Below, piece after piece: positions 25,790-34,882 of a stretch of DNA of 44,125 nucleotides. The notes beneath the pieces were generated by a model. That model was not told where the DNA came from. It did not search any database and saw nothing but the letters and a program-made list of their open reading frames with translations. Each line of letters begins with the position of its first letter. Position 1 is the first letter of the stretch. This DNA comes from Bacteroidota bacterium (lineage in GTDB: Bacteria; Bacteroidota; Rhodothermia; Balneolales; Balneolaceae). Location of the stretch: NCBI GenBank assembly GCA_009909035.1, contig JAAAOB010000170.1:1-44125 (forward strand). The letters are read 5' to 3'. The translations under genes were made by a program, and so were the position numbers.

Positions 25790-26314
25790 CTACTTTAGTT
25801 TTTTTAATTTTTCCCATCGCGGATCAATCGGATTCTCATCTTTTTCAGCCGGTGCGCCGAAACGTGCCGTTCCAAATTCCTCGGGGTTACCTGATTCATC
25901 AAAGTACCGGGGATGTATCTTTTTTATTGGAATATTCAGCATGATCGTATCCCGAACCTCATCTTCAATATCGAGCACCAGGTCAATGGGTGGAATCTGT
26001 TTAACAGCCGATTGTTCCGTTTCAGATTCCTGAACCTCATCAGGCTGAAACAAGATATCAAAACTTCCCTTTACATTCTTCTCAAAAGGATCAAGACTTC
26101 TGTCGCATATCAGTTCAACGATACTTAACAAATTAAATGATACTTTCACAAAATGATCCGTTCTGAAGAACGAAATTTGAACCTCGGCTTCCAGTAACCT
26201 GACGTCATCGTCAAGAGTGAAATATTCTTCCGGTAGTTCAGCTATTTTAGAGCTTTCACCCTCGGGTATTTTTTGTATGTCGAATCGCAATAATTTGTTT
26301 TCCACAATAGCCAC
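25790..26314 (-). CDS. DUF177/YceD family protein (rRNA accumulation factor)
   Basis: A 174-residue acidic protein. The central pattern (VELICDRSLDPFEKNVKG with a lone Cys) and the C-terminal DPRWEKLKKLK are typical of the DUF177/YceD family, which is encoded directly upstream of rpmF in most bacteria and is linked in E. coli and plants to 23S rRNA accumulation. Only one Cys is seen where many homologues have a pair. It lies 31 bases after the deoxynucleoside kinase gene. The family assignment rests on position and end motif. Confidence 0.85.
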   Translation of the reverse strand: MAIVENKLLRFDIQKIPEGESSKIAELPEEYFTLDDDVRLLEAEVQISFFRTDHFVKVSFNLLSIVELICDRSLDPFEKNVKGSFDILFQPDEVQESETEQSAVKQIPPIDLVLDIEDEVRDTIMLNIPIKKIHPRYFDESGNPEEFGTARFGAPAEKDENPIDPRWEKLKKLK

Positions 26315-26345
26315 TTAAAGTACAGAACAAAAATTTCGAAAGCAA

Positions 26346-26981
26346 TTAGTTAAAGAGTCCAAACAGGCGCTGTTCAACAAGTTCGATAACCTTTCCCAGG
26401 TCCTCCTGTTCGTTTACAAAGTCCAGGTTATCGGTGTCGATGATCAATTTTTCGTGGCTGTACCTGTCGATCCAGTCCTCGTAGAGCTTATTTAGTTTTT
26501 CAAGATAGTCAATCCGAATCGTATTCTCATAATCCCGGCCGCGCTGCTGTATCTGTTTAACCAGGGTTGGGACCTCTGCCCGCAGGTAGATCAGCAGATC
26601 CGGCGGGCGTAAATAATAGCTCATCTCATCAAACAGTGACGAATAGTTTTGAAAGTCCCTGTCACTCATCAGGTTCATATTGTGCAGGTTTCGGGCAAAT
26701 ATTTCTACGTCCTCGTAGATCGTTCGATCCTGGATAACATTTTTGTTTTTGCTAAGCATCTCTTTTTGGTGCTTAAAACGGCTGGATAAAAAATAGATCT
26801 GCAGGTTAAAACTCCATCGCCGCATATCTTCATAAAAATCTGACAGATAGGGATTATCATCCACAGACTCGTAATATGCATTCCATTCAAAGTTGTCCGC
26901 AAGCAGCCCGGTAAGCGACGATTTTCCGGCCCCTATATTACCTGCTATGGCAACATAATGCCCCTTTTTTTTACCGCTCAT
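26346..26981 (-). CDS. deoxynucleoside kinase (dAK/dGK family)
   Basis: A 211-residue P-loop kinase. Walker A GNIGAGKSS is near residues 14-22 (K20); the DRTIYEDVEIF motif, with the DR pair that contacts substrate, and the lid QQRGRDYE follow in the family order. It phosphorylates deoxynucleosides for salvage. It lies 3 bases after pgi and 31 bases before yceD. The base preference (dA, dG or dC) cannot be told. Confidence 0.92.
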   Translation of the reverse strand: MSGKKKGHYVAIAGNIGAGKSSLTGLLADNFEWNAYYESVDDNPYLSDFYEDMRRWSFNLQIYFLSSRFKHQKEMLSKNKNVIQDRTIYEDVEIFARNLHNMNLMSDRDFQNYSSLFDEMSYYLRPPDLLIYLRAEVPTLVKQIQQRGRDYENTIRIDYLEKLNKLYEDWIDRYSHEKLIIDTDNLDFVNEQEDLGKVIELVEQRLFGLFN

Positions 26982-26984
26982 AGA

Positions 26985-28277
26985 TTACCCCTGCTTGCCA
27001 AGAAGTTTATACATCGCCTTCTTGTAATCTTCAACGCCGGGTTGATCGAAGGGATTTACATCCAGCATATACACGTAAACGGCCGTAAAGAGTTCATAAA
27101 AATAGATAAAACGGCCGAGCTGCTGTTCATTCAACTTTTCAAGTTCAACACGTACAACGGGCACCCCGCCGTCTATGTGAGCCTGGACTGTGCCTTCAAG
27201 AGCACCGTTGTTGATTTCAAAGATCGGCTTACCGGCCAGGTATCCAAGCTGATCGGTATCGGTGTCCATAGTGGTGAGCTCCAGGCCGGAAAGCGGACGG
27301 GCAACTGTGATCACTGTTTCCAATATATTGCGCTGTCCCTGCTGGATGATTTGCCCAATGCTGTGCAGGTCTGTTGAATAGGAGGCTACCGTTGGGAATA
27401 ATCCCTTCCCTTCTTTACCCTCACTTTCACCAAGCAGCTGTTGTGTCCAGCCACAAAGCTGTTGCAGTTCAGGTTCAAACGAACTGAGAACATCCATCGC
27501 ATATCCTTTTTCGTGCAGCAGATAACGGGTGGCGGCGTAATCCAAAAGATCTGCTCCATCATCATCGCGCGCCTCGCATTCGGCGACCGCACCGTAAAAA
27601 AGTGTTTGGATGTCGAAACCGCTCACCGCTACAGGCAACAGCCCAACCGGAGTTAACACGGAGAAACGACCACCTACATCCTCGGGAATGATATATTTTT
27701 TGTATCCTTCTTCGGCAATAATCTTATTCAGGACACCTCCCTCCTCTCCGGTCGTTGCAGTAATTCGTTTTCGTGCCTCATCGCCGTAGGTATCATGCAT
27801 CCACTTTCGCAGTTGACGGAACGCGATGGCCGTTTCAAGGGTGGAACCGGATTTGGAAATTACATTCAAGTACACGCTCTTGGTGTCCCCATCGCTGCCG
27901 GGCTGGCCCAGATATGTGATGAGTTGTTCCAGGTATTGCGCTCCAAGATGGTGTCCCGCAAATAGTATTTCCGGGCCTTTGCTGGTAAATGGTTTCGACA
28001 GGGCCTCAACAATTGCCCTGGCCCCCTGGTACGACCCGCCAATTCCGCAAACGATAAAAATATCGGCGTCGGCACGGATCTGTGCGGCATGCTGTTCAAT
28101 TCTCTCCAGTTCAGCATCATTCGGTGATTTTAGAATCCTGCGCCAGCCAAGCCACTCGCTCCCTTTTCCGGTTCCGTTACGAACCAGATTCATGGCAGAT
28201 GAGGCCAGTTTACGAGCATCGGTGATCTCTTCATCACTATAAAAGTGTTCTGCACCATCAAGCGTTACATTAATCAT
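26985..28277 (-). CDS. pgi: glucose-6-phosphate isomerase
   Basis: A 430-residue Pgi of the shorter type found in Firmicutes and Bacteroidota. It has GIGGSYQGARAIVEAL, VISKSGSTLETAIAFRQL (phosphate binding) and GGRFSVLTPVGLLPVAVSG, and the C-terminus NPFDQPGVEDYKKAMYKLLG is characteristic. It interconverts glucose-6-phosphate and fructose-6-phosphate. It starts 24 bases after pfkA, so two consecutive glycolytic enzymes are coupled. Confidence 0.96.
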   Translation of the reverse strand: MINVTLDGAEHFYSDEEITDARKLASSAMNLVRNGTGKGSEWLGWRRILKSPNDAELERIEQHAAQIRADADIFIVCGIGGSYQGARAIVEALSKPFTSKGPEILFAGHHLGAQYLEQLITYLGQPGSDGDTKSVYLNVISKSGSTLETAIAFRQLRKWMHDTYGDEARKRITATTGEEGGVLNKIIAEEGYKKYIIPEDVGGRFSVLTPVGLLPVAVSGFDIQTLFYGAVAECEARDDDGADLLDYAATRYLLHEKGYAMDVLSSFEPELQQLCGWTQQLLGESEGKEGKGLFPTVASYSTDLHSIGQIIQQGQRNILETVITVARPLSGLELTTMDTDTDQLGYLAGKPIFEINNGALEGTVQAHIDGGVPVVRVELEKLNEQQLGRFIYFYELFTAVYVYMLDVNPFDQPGVEDYKKAMYKLLGKQG

Positions 28278-28301
28278 TGGACCAATCTATTAAAGTCAAG
28301 G

Positions 28302-29270
28302 TTATCGGAGTCGTTTTGCCAAATCAAGAAGTTCAAAGTTAATGTCTTTCTTCTTGCCGAAGGTCATTTTCAGAGGTGTAATTTTTATATTGTTGCTCAC
28401 AATACCAACCATGACCTGCGTATGCCCTTCTTTGATCGCCCGGACGGCGGCAGATCCCAGGCGGCTTGCAAGTACACGATCGCGTGCTGTAGGCGCGCCG
28501 CCCCGCTGCACATGGCCGAGAATACAAACTCTCATCTCATATTTCGAAAAATCATCGCGTAATTTCTCCGATAATTTTAATGCACCTCCGGTTTCGTCAC
28601 CCTCTGCAACGACTACCAGGCTGCTTCGGCGCTGTTCTTTTAAGATGTCATTTAAATTGCTTCGTACTTCTTTAATATCCGTCAGTGATTCAGGAAGTAA
28701 AATCAACTCTGCACCCCCTGAAATACCTGTCTCAAGCGCAATAAATCCCGCATCCCGGCCCATCACTTCTACAAGAAACAGCCGGTCATGAGCATCGGCT
28801 GTATCTCTGATTTTATCGATGGCATCCATAGCCGTGTTCAAAGCTGTGTCGTAGCCAATGGTTTCATCCGACCCCACAAGGTCGTTATCGATTGTTGCAG
28901 GCACCCCGATGACGACAATATCATGCTCCTTCGACAGAAGAGTTCCGCCTTGAAACGAGCCGTCGCCGCCGATGATGACGAGCGCTTCAATTTCCTCCTT
29001 TTTTAACACACCGGCTGCCTTCGCCCTGCCCTCAACAGTTCTGAATTCTTCACAACGAGCCGATTTGAGCACCGTGCCCCCTCTTTGTATAATATTCGAT
29101 ACATCTGAAGGCCCCAGTTTTTTGAAATCCCCGCTGATTAATCCTTTAAACCCGTGTCTGAATGCAACAACGTCAAAACCTTCACCGTGTGCCGTACGCA
29201 CTACGGCTCGCAGTGCAGCGTTCATTCCCGGGGAATCACCGCCACTTGTTAGAACACCTATTGTTTTCAA
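28302..29270 (-). CDS. pfkA: ATP-dependent 6-phosphofructokinase
   Basis: A 322-residue PfkA. ATP contacts include GGDSPGMNA at about 10-18 and GGDGS at 101-105; the glycine in GGDGS, rather than an aspartate, points to ATP and not pyrophosphate as phosphoryl donor. The catalytic loop is PATIDND at 124-130, and MGRDAGFIAL and HVQRGGAPTARDR are the fructose-6-phosphate site. It is the first gene of the long minus-strand run, divergent from the polyprenyl synthase gene, so a promoter should lie at 29271-29396. Confidence 0.96.
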   Translation of the reverse strand: MKTIGVLTSGGDSPGMNAALRAVVRTAHGEGFDVVAFRHGFKGLISGDFKKLGPSDVSNIIQRGGTVLKSARCEEFRTVEGRAKAAGVLKKEEIEALVIIGGDGSFQGGTLLSKEHDIVVIGVPATIDNDLVGSDETIGYDTALNTAMDAIDKIRDTADAHDRLFLVEVMGRDAGFIALETGISGGAELILLPESLTDIKEVRSNLNDILKEQRRSSLVVVAEGDETGGALKLSEKLRDDFSKYEMRVCILGHVQRGGAPTARDRVLASRLGSAAVRAIKEGHTQVMVGIVSNNIKITPLKMTFGKKKDINFELLDLAKRLR

Positions 29271-29396
29271 TGTAAATGTGATATTTTAATCTGGTAGTAA
29301 ATAAGCAAGTAAACTAACCACACATTCATCATTCCGCAACTATTTAATGCTTGGTTTCTTTATTTTATTGGCTGATGTTAAAAAGATTAACTCCTT

Positions 29397-30416
29397 ATGG
29401 CGGAACAGGCTATTTTAGATTCAAATTTTAAAAATCAATACTCGTTGAAATCACTTTCAGATATTACGTCCCCCATTCAAAACGACCTTGATGTGTTCAG
29501 GGATTTTTTCGAAGAACAGACCGATACTGACATTTTTCTGCTGAACAAAATCATTGAGTACCTGCTGCGTCAAAAAGGGAAGGAGATCCGCCCTACACTG
29601 GTGTTTATGACGGCCCGAATGTTCGGTTCGGTTGATCGAAGAAGCTACATCGCCGCAACCATGATTGAGCTGCTGCACACGGCGACGTTAATTCACGACG
29701 ATGTAGTTGATGATGCCGATAAAAGGCGCGGATTTCTGAGTATCAATAAGCTTTGGAAAAATAAGGCCGGTGTTCTACTTGGAGACTTCTTACTGTCTAA
29801 AGGACTGCTCATTGCACTCGAAAACAGAGAGTACGATATGCTGCAAATCCTATCCGGTGCGGTAAAAAATATGAGTGAGGGTGAACTACGCCAGCTTAAA
29901 ACCGCAAAGTTGTTTAACATGACCGAAGATCGATATTTTCAAATTATCACGGAGAAAACGGCCAGCCTGATTTCCGCCTGCTGCGAATGCGGAGCGACGG
30001 CTGCTGGTGCAAGCCCTGAGGTAATCCGCACAATGAAAGATGTGGGCATGAAAATAGGGATTGCATTCCAGATTAAAGATGACCTGTTTGATTACGGCCT
30101 CGATGACATTGGTAAACCCAAACGCAATGACATCCAGGAACGAAAAGTTACGCTGCCGCTGATTAAAGCGTTTGAAAAATCTTCGACAATGGAAACAATC
30201 CGCATCAAACGCTTGATGCGGAAACGAAAGAAAAGCTCCAGGGATGTAAACAGAATTGTGGAATTTGTACACGAAAAGAACGGGCTGCTGTATGCTAAAG
30301 AGTCGATGGAGCAGTATACCAACGAAGCCCTTGAACTGCTGCAAACGCTGCCGGTATCGAACGGGCAGGACGATTTTGAATCTCTGGCAAGGTTTATCAT
30401 CAACCGAAAAAAATAA
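29397..30416 (+). CDS. trans-polyprenyl diphosphate synthase
   Basis: A 339-residue isoprenyl chain-elongation enzyme. The first Asp-rich motif DDVVD is at 101-105 and the second DDLFD at 228-232 (FQIKDDLFDYG). The residues 4 and 5 positions before the first motif are small (Thr, Ala), which in the family favours long products (C35-C45), suiting a menaquinone or ubiquinone side chain; the octaprenyl-type IspB/HepT is the likely class. It is 27 bases upstream of the LpxH-like gene. Confidence 0.92.
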   Translation: MAEQAILDSNFKNQYSLKSLSDITSPIQNDLDVFRDFFEEQTDTDIFLLNKIIEYLLRQKGKEIRPTLVFMTARMFGSVDRRSYIAATMIELLHTATLIHDDVVDDADKRRGFLSINKLWKNKAGVLLGDFLLSKGLLIALENREYDMLQILSGAVKNMSEGELRQLKTAKLFNMTEDRYFQIITEKTASLISACCECGATAAGASPEVIRTMKDVGMKIGIAFQIKDDLFDYGLDDIGKPKRNDIQERKVTLPLIKAFEKSSTMETIRIKRLMRKRKKSSRDVNRIVEFVHEKNGLLYAKESMEQYTNEALELLQTLPVSNGQDDFESLARFIINRKK

Positions 30417-30443
30417 CAGAACTTAAATCAAAAAGGCTGCCTT

Positions 30444-31223
30444 TTGCAGAAGCATCATCTGTTTTTATCCGACGTCCACCTGGGGGCGTTTGACAAACGC
30501 CAAGAAGAGGTAATCCGTCATGATCTTATTGAACTTATTCAGTACTGCTCCGATCAGAATATAAAAATTCACATCCACGGCGACCTTTTCGACTACTGGA
30601 TGGAATACCCACAATGGCGCCCCGACATTGGCCGGGAGGTACTTCAGGCCTTTTCACGCTATATGGACCGGCATGGACCGGTTAATTTTGTAACCGGTAA
30701 CCACGATAACTGGACCTACGGACATTTTAGTGACCTGGGGTTTAACGTGAGCAGGGATTTTTTTGACCTTTCCATCGGCTCAATCCGCCTGTTTCTGCAT
30801 CACGGAGACGGGATTAGTGATCCTAAATTAAATTTCCGGCGGCCCCTTTATCACCGGATGTTACGAAACAAATTGTTTGTGACGCTGTATCAATCACTGC
30901 TTTCAAGACAGACTGGTATTCGGTTGATGCAGGCATTTTCAAATTTTAGCAAACGACGCGCTTATTCCGATACGAAAGTTCTTGACAGGTGGTCGAAAAA
31001 TTTATTGAAAAAAACGGACTACAATGCTGTACTCTGCGGTCACGACCATCATCCAAGAGTTCAACAATACCATTTTGGCACCTATATAAATACTGGTACA
31101 TTCTATAATCACCGAACCGTTGGATTATATACCAACGGTGAGCTTAAACTCGTTGTTTGGGATGCAGCAGAAAAATCCTTTACGGACTACGAGAACAGCG
31201 CAAACAGAACCGAGCTTACATGA
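30444..31223 (+). CDS. lpxH: UDP-2,3-diacylglucosamine hydrolase, LpxH-like metallophosphoesterase
   Basis: A 259-residue calcineurin-type phosphoesterase. The start is TTG at 30444, giving MQKHHLFLSDVHLGAF with metal ligands D10 and H12, then GDLFDYW (D47), GNHDNW (85-90), HHGDGI and GHDHHPR. The order matches LpxH, which cleaves UDP-diacylglucosamine to lipid X in lipid A synthesis at the inner face of the inner membrane. It overlaps the penicillin-binding-protein gene by 4 bases. A generic member of the superfamily remains possible. Confidence 0.82.
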   Translation: MQKHHLFLSDVHLGAFDKRQEEVIRHDLIELIQYCSDQNIKIHIHGDLFDYWMEYPQWRPDIGREVLQAFSRYMDRHGPVNFVTGNHDNWTYGHFSDLGFNVSRDFFDLSIGSIRLFLHHGDGISDPKLNFRRPLYHRMLRNKLFVTLYQSLLSRQTGIRLMQAFSNFSKRRAYSDTKVLDRWSKNLLKKTDYNAVLCGHDHHPRVQQYHFGTYINTGTFYNHRTVGLYTNGELKLVVWDAAEKSFTDYENSANRTELT

Positions 31224-33565
31224 GCGACGAACAGAACAGTTTTGATAAAGAGCGGTATTTTAACGACCCGGAATACCGGAAAAAAATCCTGGACCAACGC
31301 AACAATGAGTCAACTAAAAAATCATCTTCAGGGACGGAAGGGAAACCTGCGATGCCTCCAGGAATGAAAAAAAAGCTGCTGATTGGCGGACTTTCTACCC
31401 TGCTTTTTTTGATTGTTTTAGTTGTTGGCTATACACTCTATTTGATGCAGGGGCTGCCCTCTATCCAGGAGCTTGAAAATCCCCAAACGGCCATTGCATC
31501 GGTTGTGAAAAGCCGCGACGGCGCGGTGCTTGACCGCTACTACACAGAAAATCGCACCTACGTGCCGATTGAGCGTATTTCCCCTAATATTGTGAATGCC
31601 CTTGTAGCAACCGAAGATCACCGGTTTTACAACCACTGGGGTATTGACATGCAGCGGCTGCTTGGCCTGCCCTACTACTGGATCCAGGGGCGATTCCAGG
31701 GGGGCTCCACCATAAGCCAGCAGCTGGCACGCAACTTGTATCGCAAGATCGGGCGTGAAGTATCGGTAACCCGAAAACTGCGCGAGATGCTCACGGCAAT
31801 TCAGATTGAGCAGAACTACACAAAGAAAGAGATTCTTGAGATGTATCTTAACACCGTCGGGTTTGCAAACAGTACCTACGGTATTGAATCTGCATCCCAA
31901 ACCCACTATGGCAAACCCGCGAGTGATATAACCATCCCGGAGGCTGCAACTCTTGTGGGAATGTTAAAAGCAACCACAGCCTATAATCCAAGGCTCTACC
32001 CTGAACGATCGAAAAACAGACGCAACGTGGTACTGGGCCAGATGATGCGGCGCAATTTTATAACACCGGAGCTTTTTGAAAATCTGAAGGAAGAGGATAT
32101 CGTTCTCAACTATCAACCGCCTTCGAGGTCAGGACGAGAGAGCCGCTACTTTGGAGAGTTTGTTCGTCAAAAAGTTATTGAGTGGACCGAAGAGAATGGC
32201 TACGATCTCTACAGGGATGGGTTAACTATTTATACAACAATCGATTCGCGCCTGCAGCGACATGCAGAACGTGCCGTCAAGGAGAAGCTGCAGGAGTTTC
32301 AGCCCCGTTTAGAAAGTGAGTGGACCAGCCCCGGCGGCGAGTACATGAATGAGTTTTGGGAAGAATTTCCCACGTTTTTAAAGGATTTTATCCGCGATAC
32401 GGACCGCTACAAGAACGGGTTCAGTAAATTTAATACCAACCGGGAAGCTGTTGTTTTTGACAGCCTGATGGCTGATGAGGCGTTCGTAGACTCGGTGAAA
32501 CGGGCCCGCACGAAACTCCAGGGAAGTTTCGTTGCGATTGATCCGACGAATGGCAAGGTATTAGCCTGGGTAGGCGGTATTGATTATGGCCAGCAGCAGT
32601 TCGACCACGTTTACCAGTCCCGGCGTCAGGCGGGCTCTACATTCAAACCGTTTGTTTACTCAATCGCGGTAGATAACGGGTATATGCCGTATCATAAATT
32701 TTCAAAGTACCCCGTCAGTTTTATAGAGCAGAACGGCCGCATCTGGAATCCAAAAGATGCTTCTGTGCCGGATGGACCCGAGATGGTTCCGCTGCGTGAT
32801 GCCCTTGCCCGCAGTTTGAACAACGTAACGGTGCGGCTTTTACCTGAAATTGCCGGTGCACCCGGCACGAACCGGACGAAAGATCTTGTTCCGGCTGCCC
32901 GGAAAATTCGTGAAATGGCATCCAAGCTGGGTATTGATATGAGTAACGTTAGCGGAGATTACCCATCAATTGCCCTTGGCACAGCAAATGTGTCACTTCT
33001 CGAACTTGTCAGCGCATACACTACATTTGCTAACCAGGGGGTCCATATCGAACCCATTGCGGTTACCCGAATTGAGGATAAAGAGGGCAATGTGCTTGTT
33101 GAATATTTCCCTGAATACAGCCAGGAAGTGATCAGCCCCGAAACAGCCTACATTATGGTCGATATGATGAGAGGAGTCATTCGCGGTGGCGACGGTTACC
33201 ACGGTACCGGAGTCAGAATGCGCAATGTCTACGGAGTTGACCAGGATATAGCCGGGAAAACCGGTACAACACAAAACAGCTCCGACAACTGGTTTGTTGC
33301 TATGATGCCCCATATTGTCATGGGCTCATGGGTTGGAGGAGAAGATAACTACGTACGGTTTCCAACAGACAACCCGCAAAGTATCGGGCAGGGTGCCCGG
33401 ACGGCACTCCCCATTGTTGGTTCCTTTATCAACTATGCCACCGAAGACCCTGAAACTCCTTGGAGTTACGAGCCATTTGAGCCACCACCGGGGTTTGTTA
33501 TGCCCGAAGATCCAAACGGTGACATGCAGCAGGTGGATGAAGAACGCGGAAGAATTGGATGGTAA
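31220..33565 (+). CDS. class A penicillin-binding protein (PBP1a-like)
   Basis: A 781-residue bifunctional peptidoglycan synthase from the ATG at 31220, which overlaps the LpxH stop (ATGA). A cytoplasmic tail of about 50 polar residues precedes one transmembrane helix (about 52-76). The glycosyltransferase-51 domain has catalytic E132 (TEDHRFYNHWG) and QGGSTISQQLARNLY at about 160-174. The transpeptidase has S473-T-F-K476 (QAGSTFKPFVY), SLNN as the SxN motif and KTGTT near the end. The C-terminal FEPPPGFVMPEDP tail is proline-rich. Operon context with lpxH links envelope lipid and wall synthesis. Confidence 0.95.
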   Translation: MSDEQNSFDKERYFNDPEYRKKILDQRNNESTKKSSSGTEGKPAMPPGMKKKLLIGGLSTLLFLIVLVVGYTLYLMQGLPSIQELENPQTAIASVVKSRDGAVLDRYYTENRTYVPIERISPNIVNALVATEDHRFYNHWGIDMQRLLGLPYYWIQGRFQGGSTISQQLARNLYRKIGREVSVTRKLREMLTAIQIEQNYTKKEILEMYLNTVGFANSTYGIESASQTHYGKPASDITIPEAATLVGMLKATTAYNPRLYPERSKNRRNVVLGQMMRRNFITPELFENLKEEDIVLNYQPPSRSGRESRYFGEFVRQKVIEWTEENGYDLYRDGLTIYTTIDSRLQRHAERAVKEKLQEFQPRLESEWTSPGGEYMNEFWEEFPTFLKDFIRDTDRYKNGFSKFNTNREAVVFDSLMADEAFVDSVKRARTKLQGSFVAIDPTNGKVLAWVGGIDYGQQQFDHVYQSRRQAGSTFKPFVYSIAVDNGYMPYHKFSKYPVSFIEQNGRIWNPKDASVPDGPEMVPLRDALARSLNNVTVRLLPEIAGAPGTNRTKDLVPAARKIREMASKLGIDMSNVSGDYPSIALGTANVSLLELVSAYTTFANQGVHIEPIAVTRIEDKEGNVLVEYFPEYSQEVISPETAYIMVDMMRGVIRGGDGYHGTGVRMRNVYGVDQDIAGKTGTTQNSSDNWFVAMMPHIVMGSWVGGEDNYVRFPTDNPQSIGQGARTALPIVGSFINYATEDPETPWSYEPFEPPPGFVMPEDPNGDMQQVDEERGRIGW

Positions 33566-33986
33566 TCTGTGGAATTCTCTGCAGCAGGTTCACGTATAAA
33601 TCTTCTGTTCTACAAGCAGCCGAAAATTCACCAGTTCAATTCCGTTCTGCGGGTCACCATAAATAAGAAGACCCTGCAGCGTGGAATTGCCTGTCCTGTT
33701 GAGATGCAGTTATAAAAATACAGGTTTGCCTCCTGTTCTCTTTGAACAGGGTGTATATGTGTAAAAATAAGGCAAAATACCTTTTCCAAATCGCCGGATT
33801 CACTTCACAAGAAGAAATTTCTGAGCAATTCGATTCTAAATTTTCACGGCCGAACAGCCTGAAAAAATCTCGAAAAAACGTTCCAAATTGGCTCAAAAAC
33901 ACCCTATATTGTCAAACTGATAAACGATTAAATAAAAAGATAATAACGTTGGACTTTCAGAAGTCCCAACATTAAAAAGTCACTCA
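33566..33986. other. 421-base intergenic region upstream of the complex I operon
   Basis: No convincing gene. The ORF at 33742-33975 is lysine-rich and unlike any family, so it is rejected. Two hairpins are visible: a perfect 7-bp stem at 33732-33750 (CCTGTTC, five-base loop, GAACAGG) with no T-run after it, and a strong stem-loop just upstream of nuoA (listed separately). The nuo promoter should be here, perhaps near TATATT around 33904, but I cannot place it confidently. Confidence 0.55.
33948..33970 (+). promoter_or_regulatory. stem-loop in the nuoA 5' leader
   Basis: The sequence GTTGGACTT, loop TCAG, then AAGTCCCAAC forms a nine-base-pair stem with a four-base loop and a single bulged C. 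It ends 16 bases before the nuoA ATG. No run of T follows, so it is not an intrinsic terminator. In mRNA it would sit just ahead of the ribosome-binding area, where it could affect translation start or mRNA stability of the operon; this role is inferred. Confidence 0.5.
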
Positions 33987-34376
33987 ATGCTTGAACAATA
34001 TCTGCCTATTGTCGTGCTTTTCGGTGTAGCAATCGTGCTGGCAATCTTGTTGATGTCTTTATCCCGGCTTTTAGGTCCCTACCGGCCAAACAGCACCAAG
34101 CTTACCGCCTACGAAAGTGGAATGGATCCTGTGGGTCAGGCAAGAGAGCGATACTCTATCGCTTTCTACCTTGTGGCCATGGAGTTCATTGTTTTTGACC
34201 TTGAAGTGGTCTTTATTTATCCATGGGCTGTCGCTTTTTTAGATAAGGGAGCGGGAACGTTCTTCGCTATGGCTATATTTATAATAGTGCTGTTTGTGGG
34301 TCTGCTCTATACATTGAAAAAAGGGACCCTTGACTGGGATATGAAGAAAATAAAATACGAAGCAGTTAAAAAGTAG
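33987..34376 (+). CDS. nuoA: NADH-quinone oxidoreductase subunit A
   Basis: A 129-residue NuoA (ND3) with three transmembrane helices (about 6-28, 62-82 and 90-110). The conserved loop [24 protein letters not shown] and the [12 protein letters not shown] block after it match the family. Lys/Glu residues in the loop are the quinone-site coupling region of complex I; the usual conserved Cys in that loop is replaced by Ser (ESGMDP), as in many bacteria. First gene of the operon; nuoB begins 4 bases later. Confidence 0.95.
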   Translation: MLEQYLPIVVLFGVAIVLAILLMSLSRLLGPYRPNSTKLTAYESGMDPVGQARERYSIAFYLVAMEFIVFDLEVVFIYPWAVAFLDKGAGTFFAMAIFIIVLFVGLLYTLKKGTLDWDMKKIKYEAVKK

Positions 34377-34380
34377 AATT

Positions 34381-34863
34381 ATGGGTTTAGAAAGCGCACT
34401 CGGAGAAGGATACTTAACAAGTAGAGTCGACAATCTTGTAAATTGGGCACGAGCCAACGCCGCCTGGCCGATGCCTATGGGACTTGCCTGCTGCGCCATA
34501 GAAATGATGGCGTTTGCAGGCCCCAAATATGATGCGGCACGTTTTGGTTCTGAAGTGATGCGATTTTCACCAAGGCAAAGCGATGTGATGATTGTTGCGG
34601 GCTGGTGTACCTATAAAATGTCTCATGCCATCCGTCGAATTTGGGATCAAATGCCAGACCCCAAATGGTGCATCGCCATGGGAGCATGCGCATCCACCGG
34701 CGGCATGCACCGCTGCTACGGAGTGGTTCAGGGAGTCGACAACTTTTTACCTGTTGATACCTACATTTCAGGATGCCCGCCCCGACCTGATGCTGTTTTA
34801 CACGCCCTGATGAAAATCCAGGACAAGATCAAAACAGAGCACTCCGTAATGCTCGATACGTAA
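34381..34863 (+). CDS. nuoB: NADH-quinone oxidoreductase subunit B
   Basis: A 160-residue NuoB (PSST). The N2 iron-sulfur cluster ligands are all present: the tandem C37-C38 in [10 protein letters not shown]103 in MGACASTGG and C132 in YISGCPPRP. This cluster hands electrons to quinone at the Nuo B/D interface. The gene follows nuoA by 4 bases and precedes nuoC by 19 bases. The short N-terminus ([23 protein letters not shown]) is typical of bacterial NuoB. Confidence 0.97.
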   Translation: MGLESALGEGYLTSRVDNLVNWARANAAWPMPMGLACCAIEMMAFAGPKYDAARFGSEVMRFSPRQSDVMIVAGWCTYKMSHAIRRIWDQMPDPKWCIAMGACASTGGMHRCYGVVQGVDNFLPVDTYISGCPPRPDAVLHALMKIQDKIKTEHSVMLDT

Positions 34864-34882
34864 AAAATGTAAGCCTGAGTTT

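Noticed and set aside
28302-29270. Pyrophosphate-dependent phosphofructokinase
   Set aside because: The nucleotide-site motif reads GGDGS rather than the GGDDS typical of the pyrophosphate enzymes.
33742-33975. 77-residue Lys/Asn/Ser-rich ORF upstream of nuoA
   Set aside because: Composition follows the A/T-rich intergenic DNA, it has no recognisable motif, and it overlaps the leader hairpin of nuoA.
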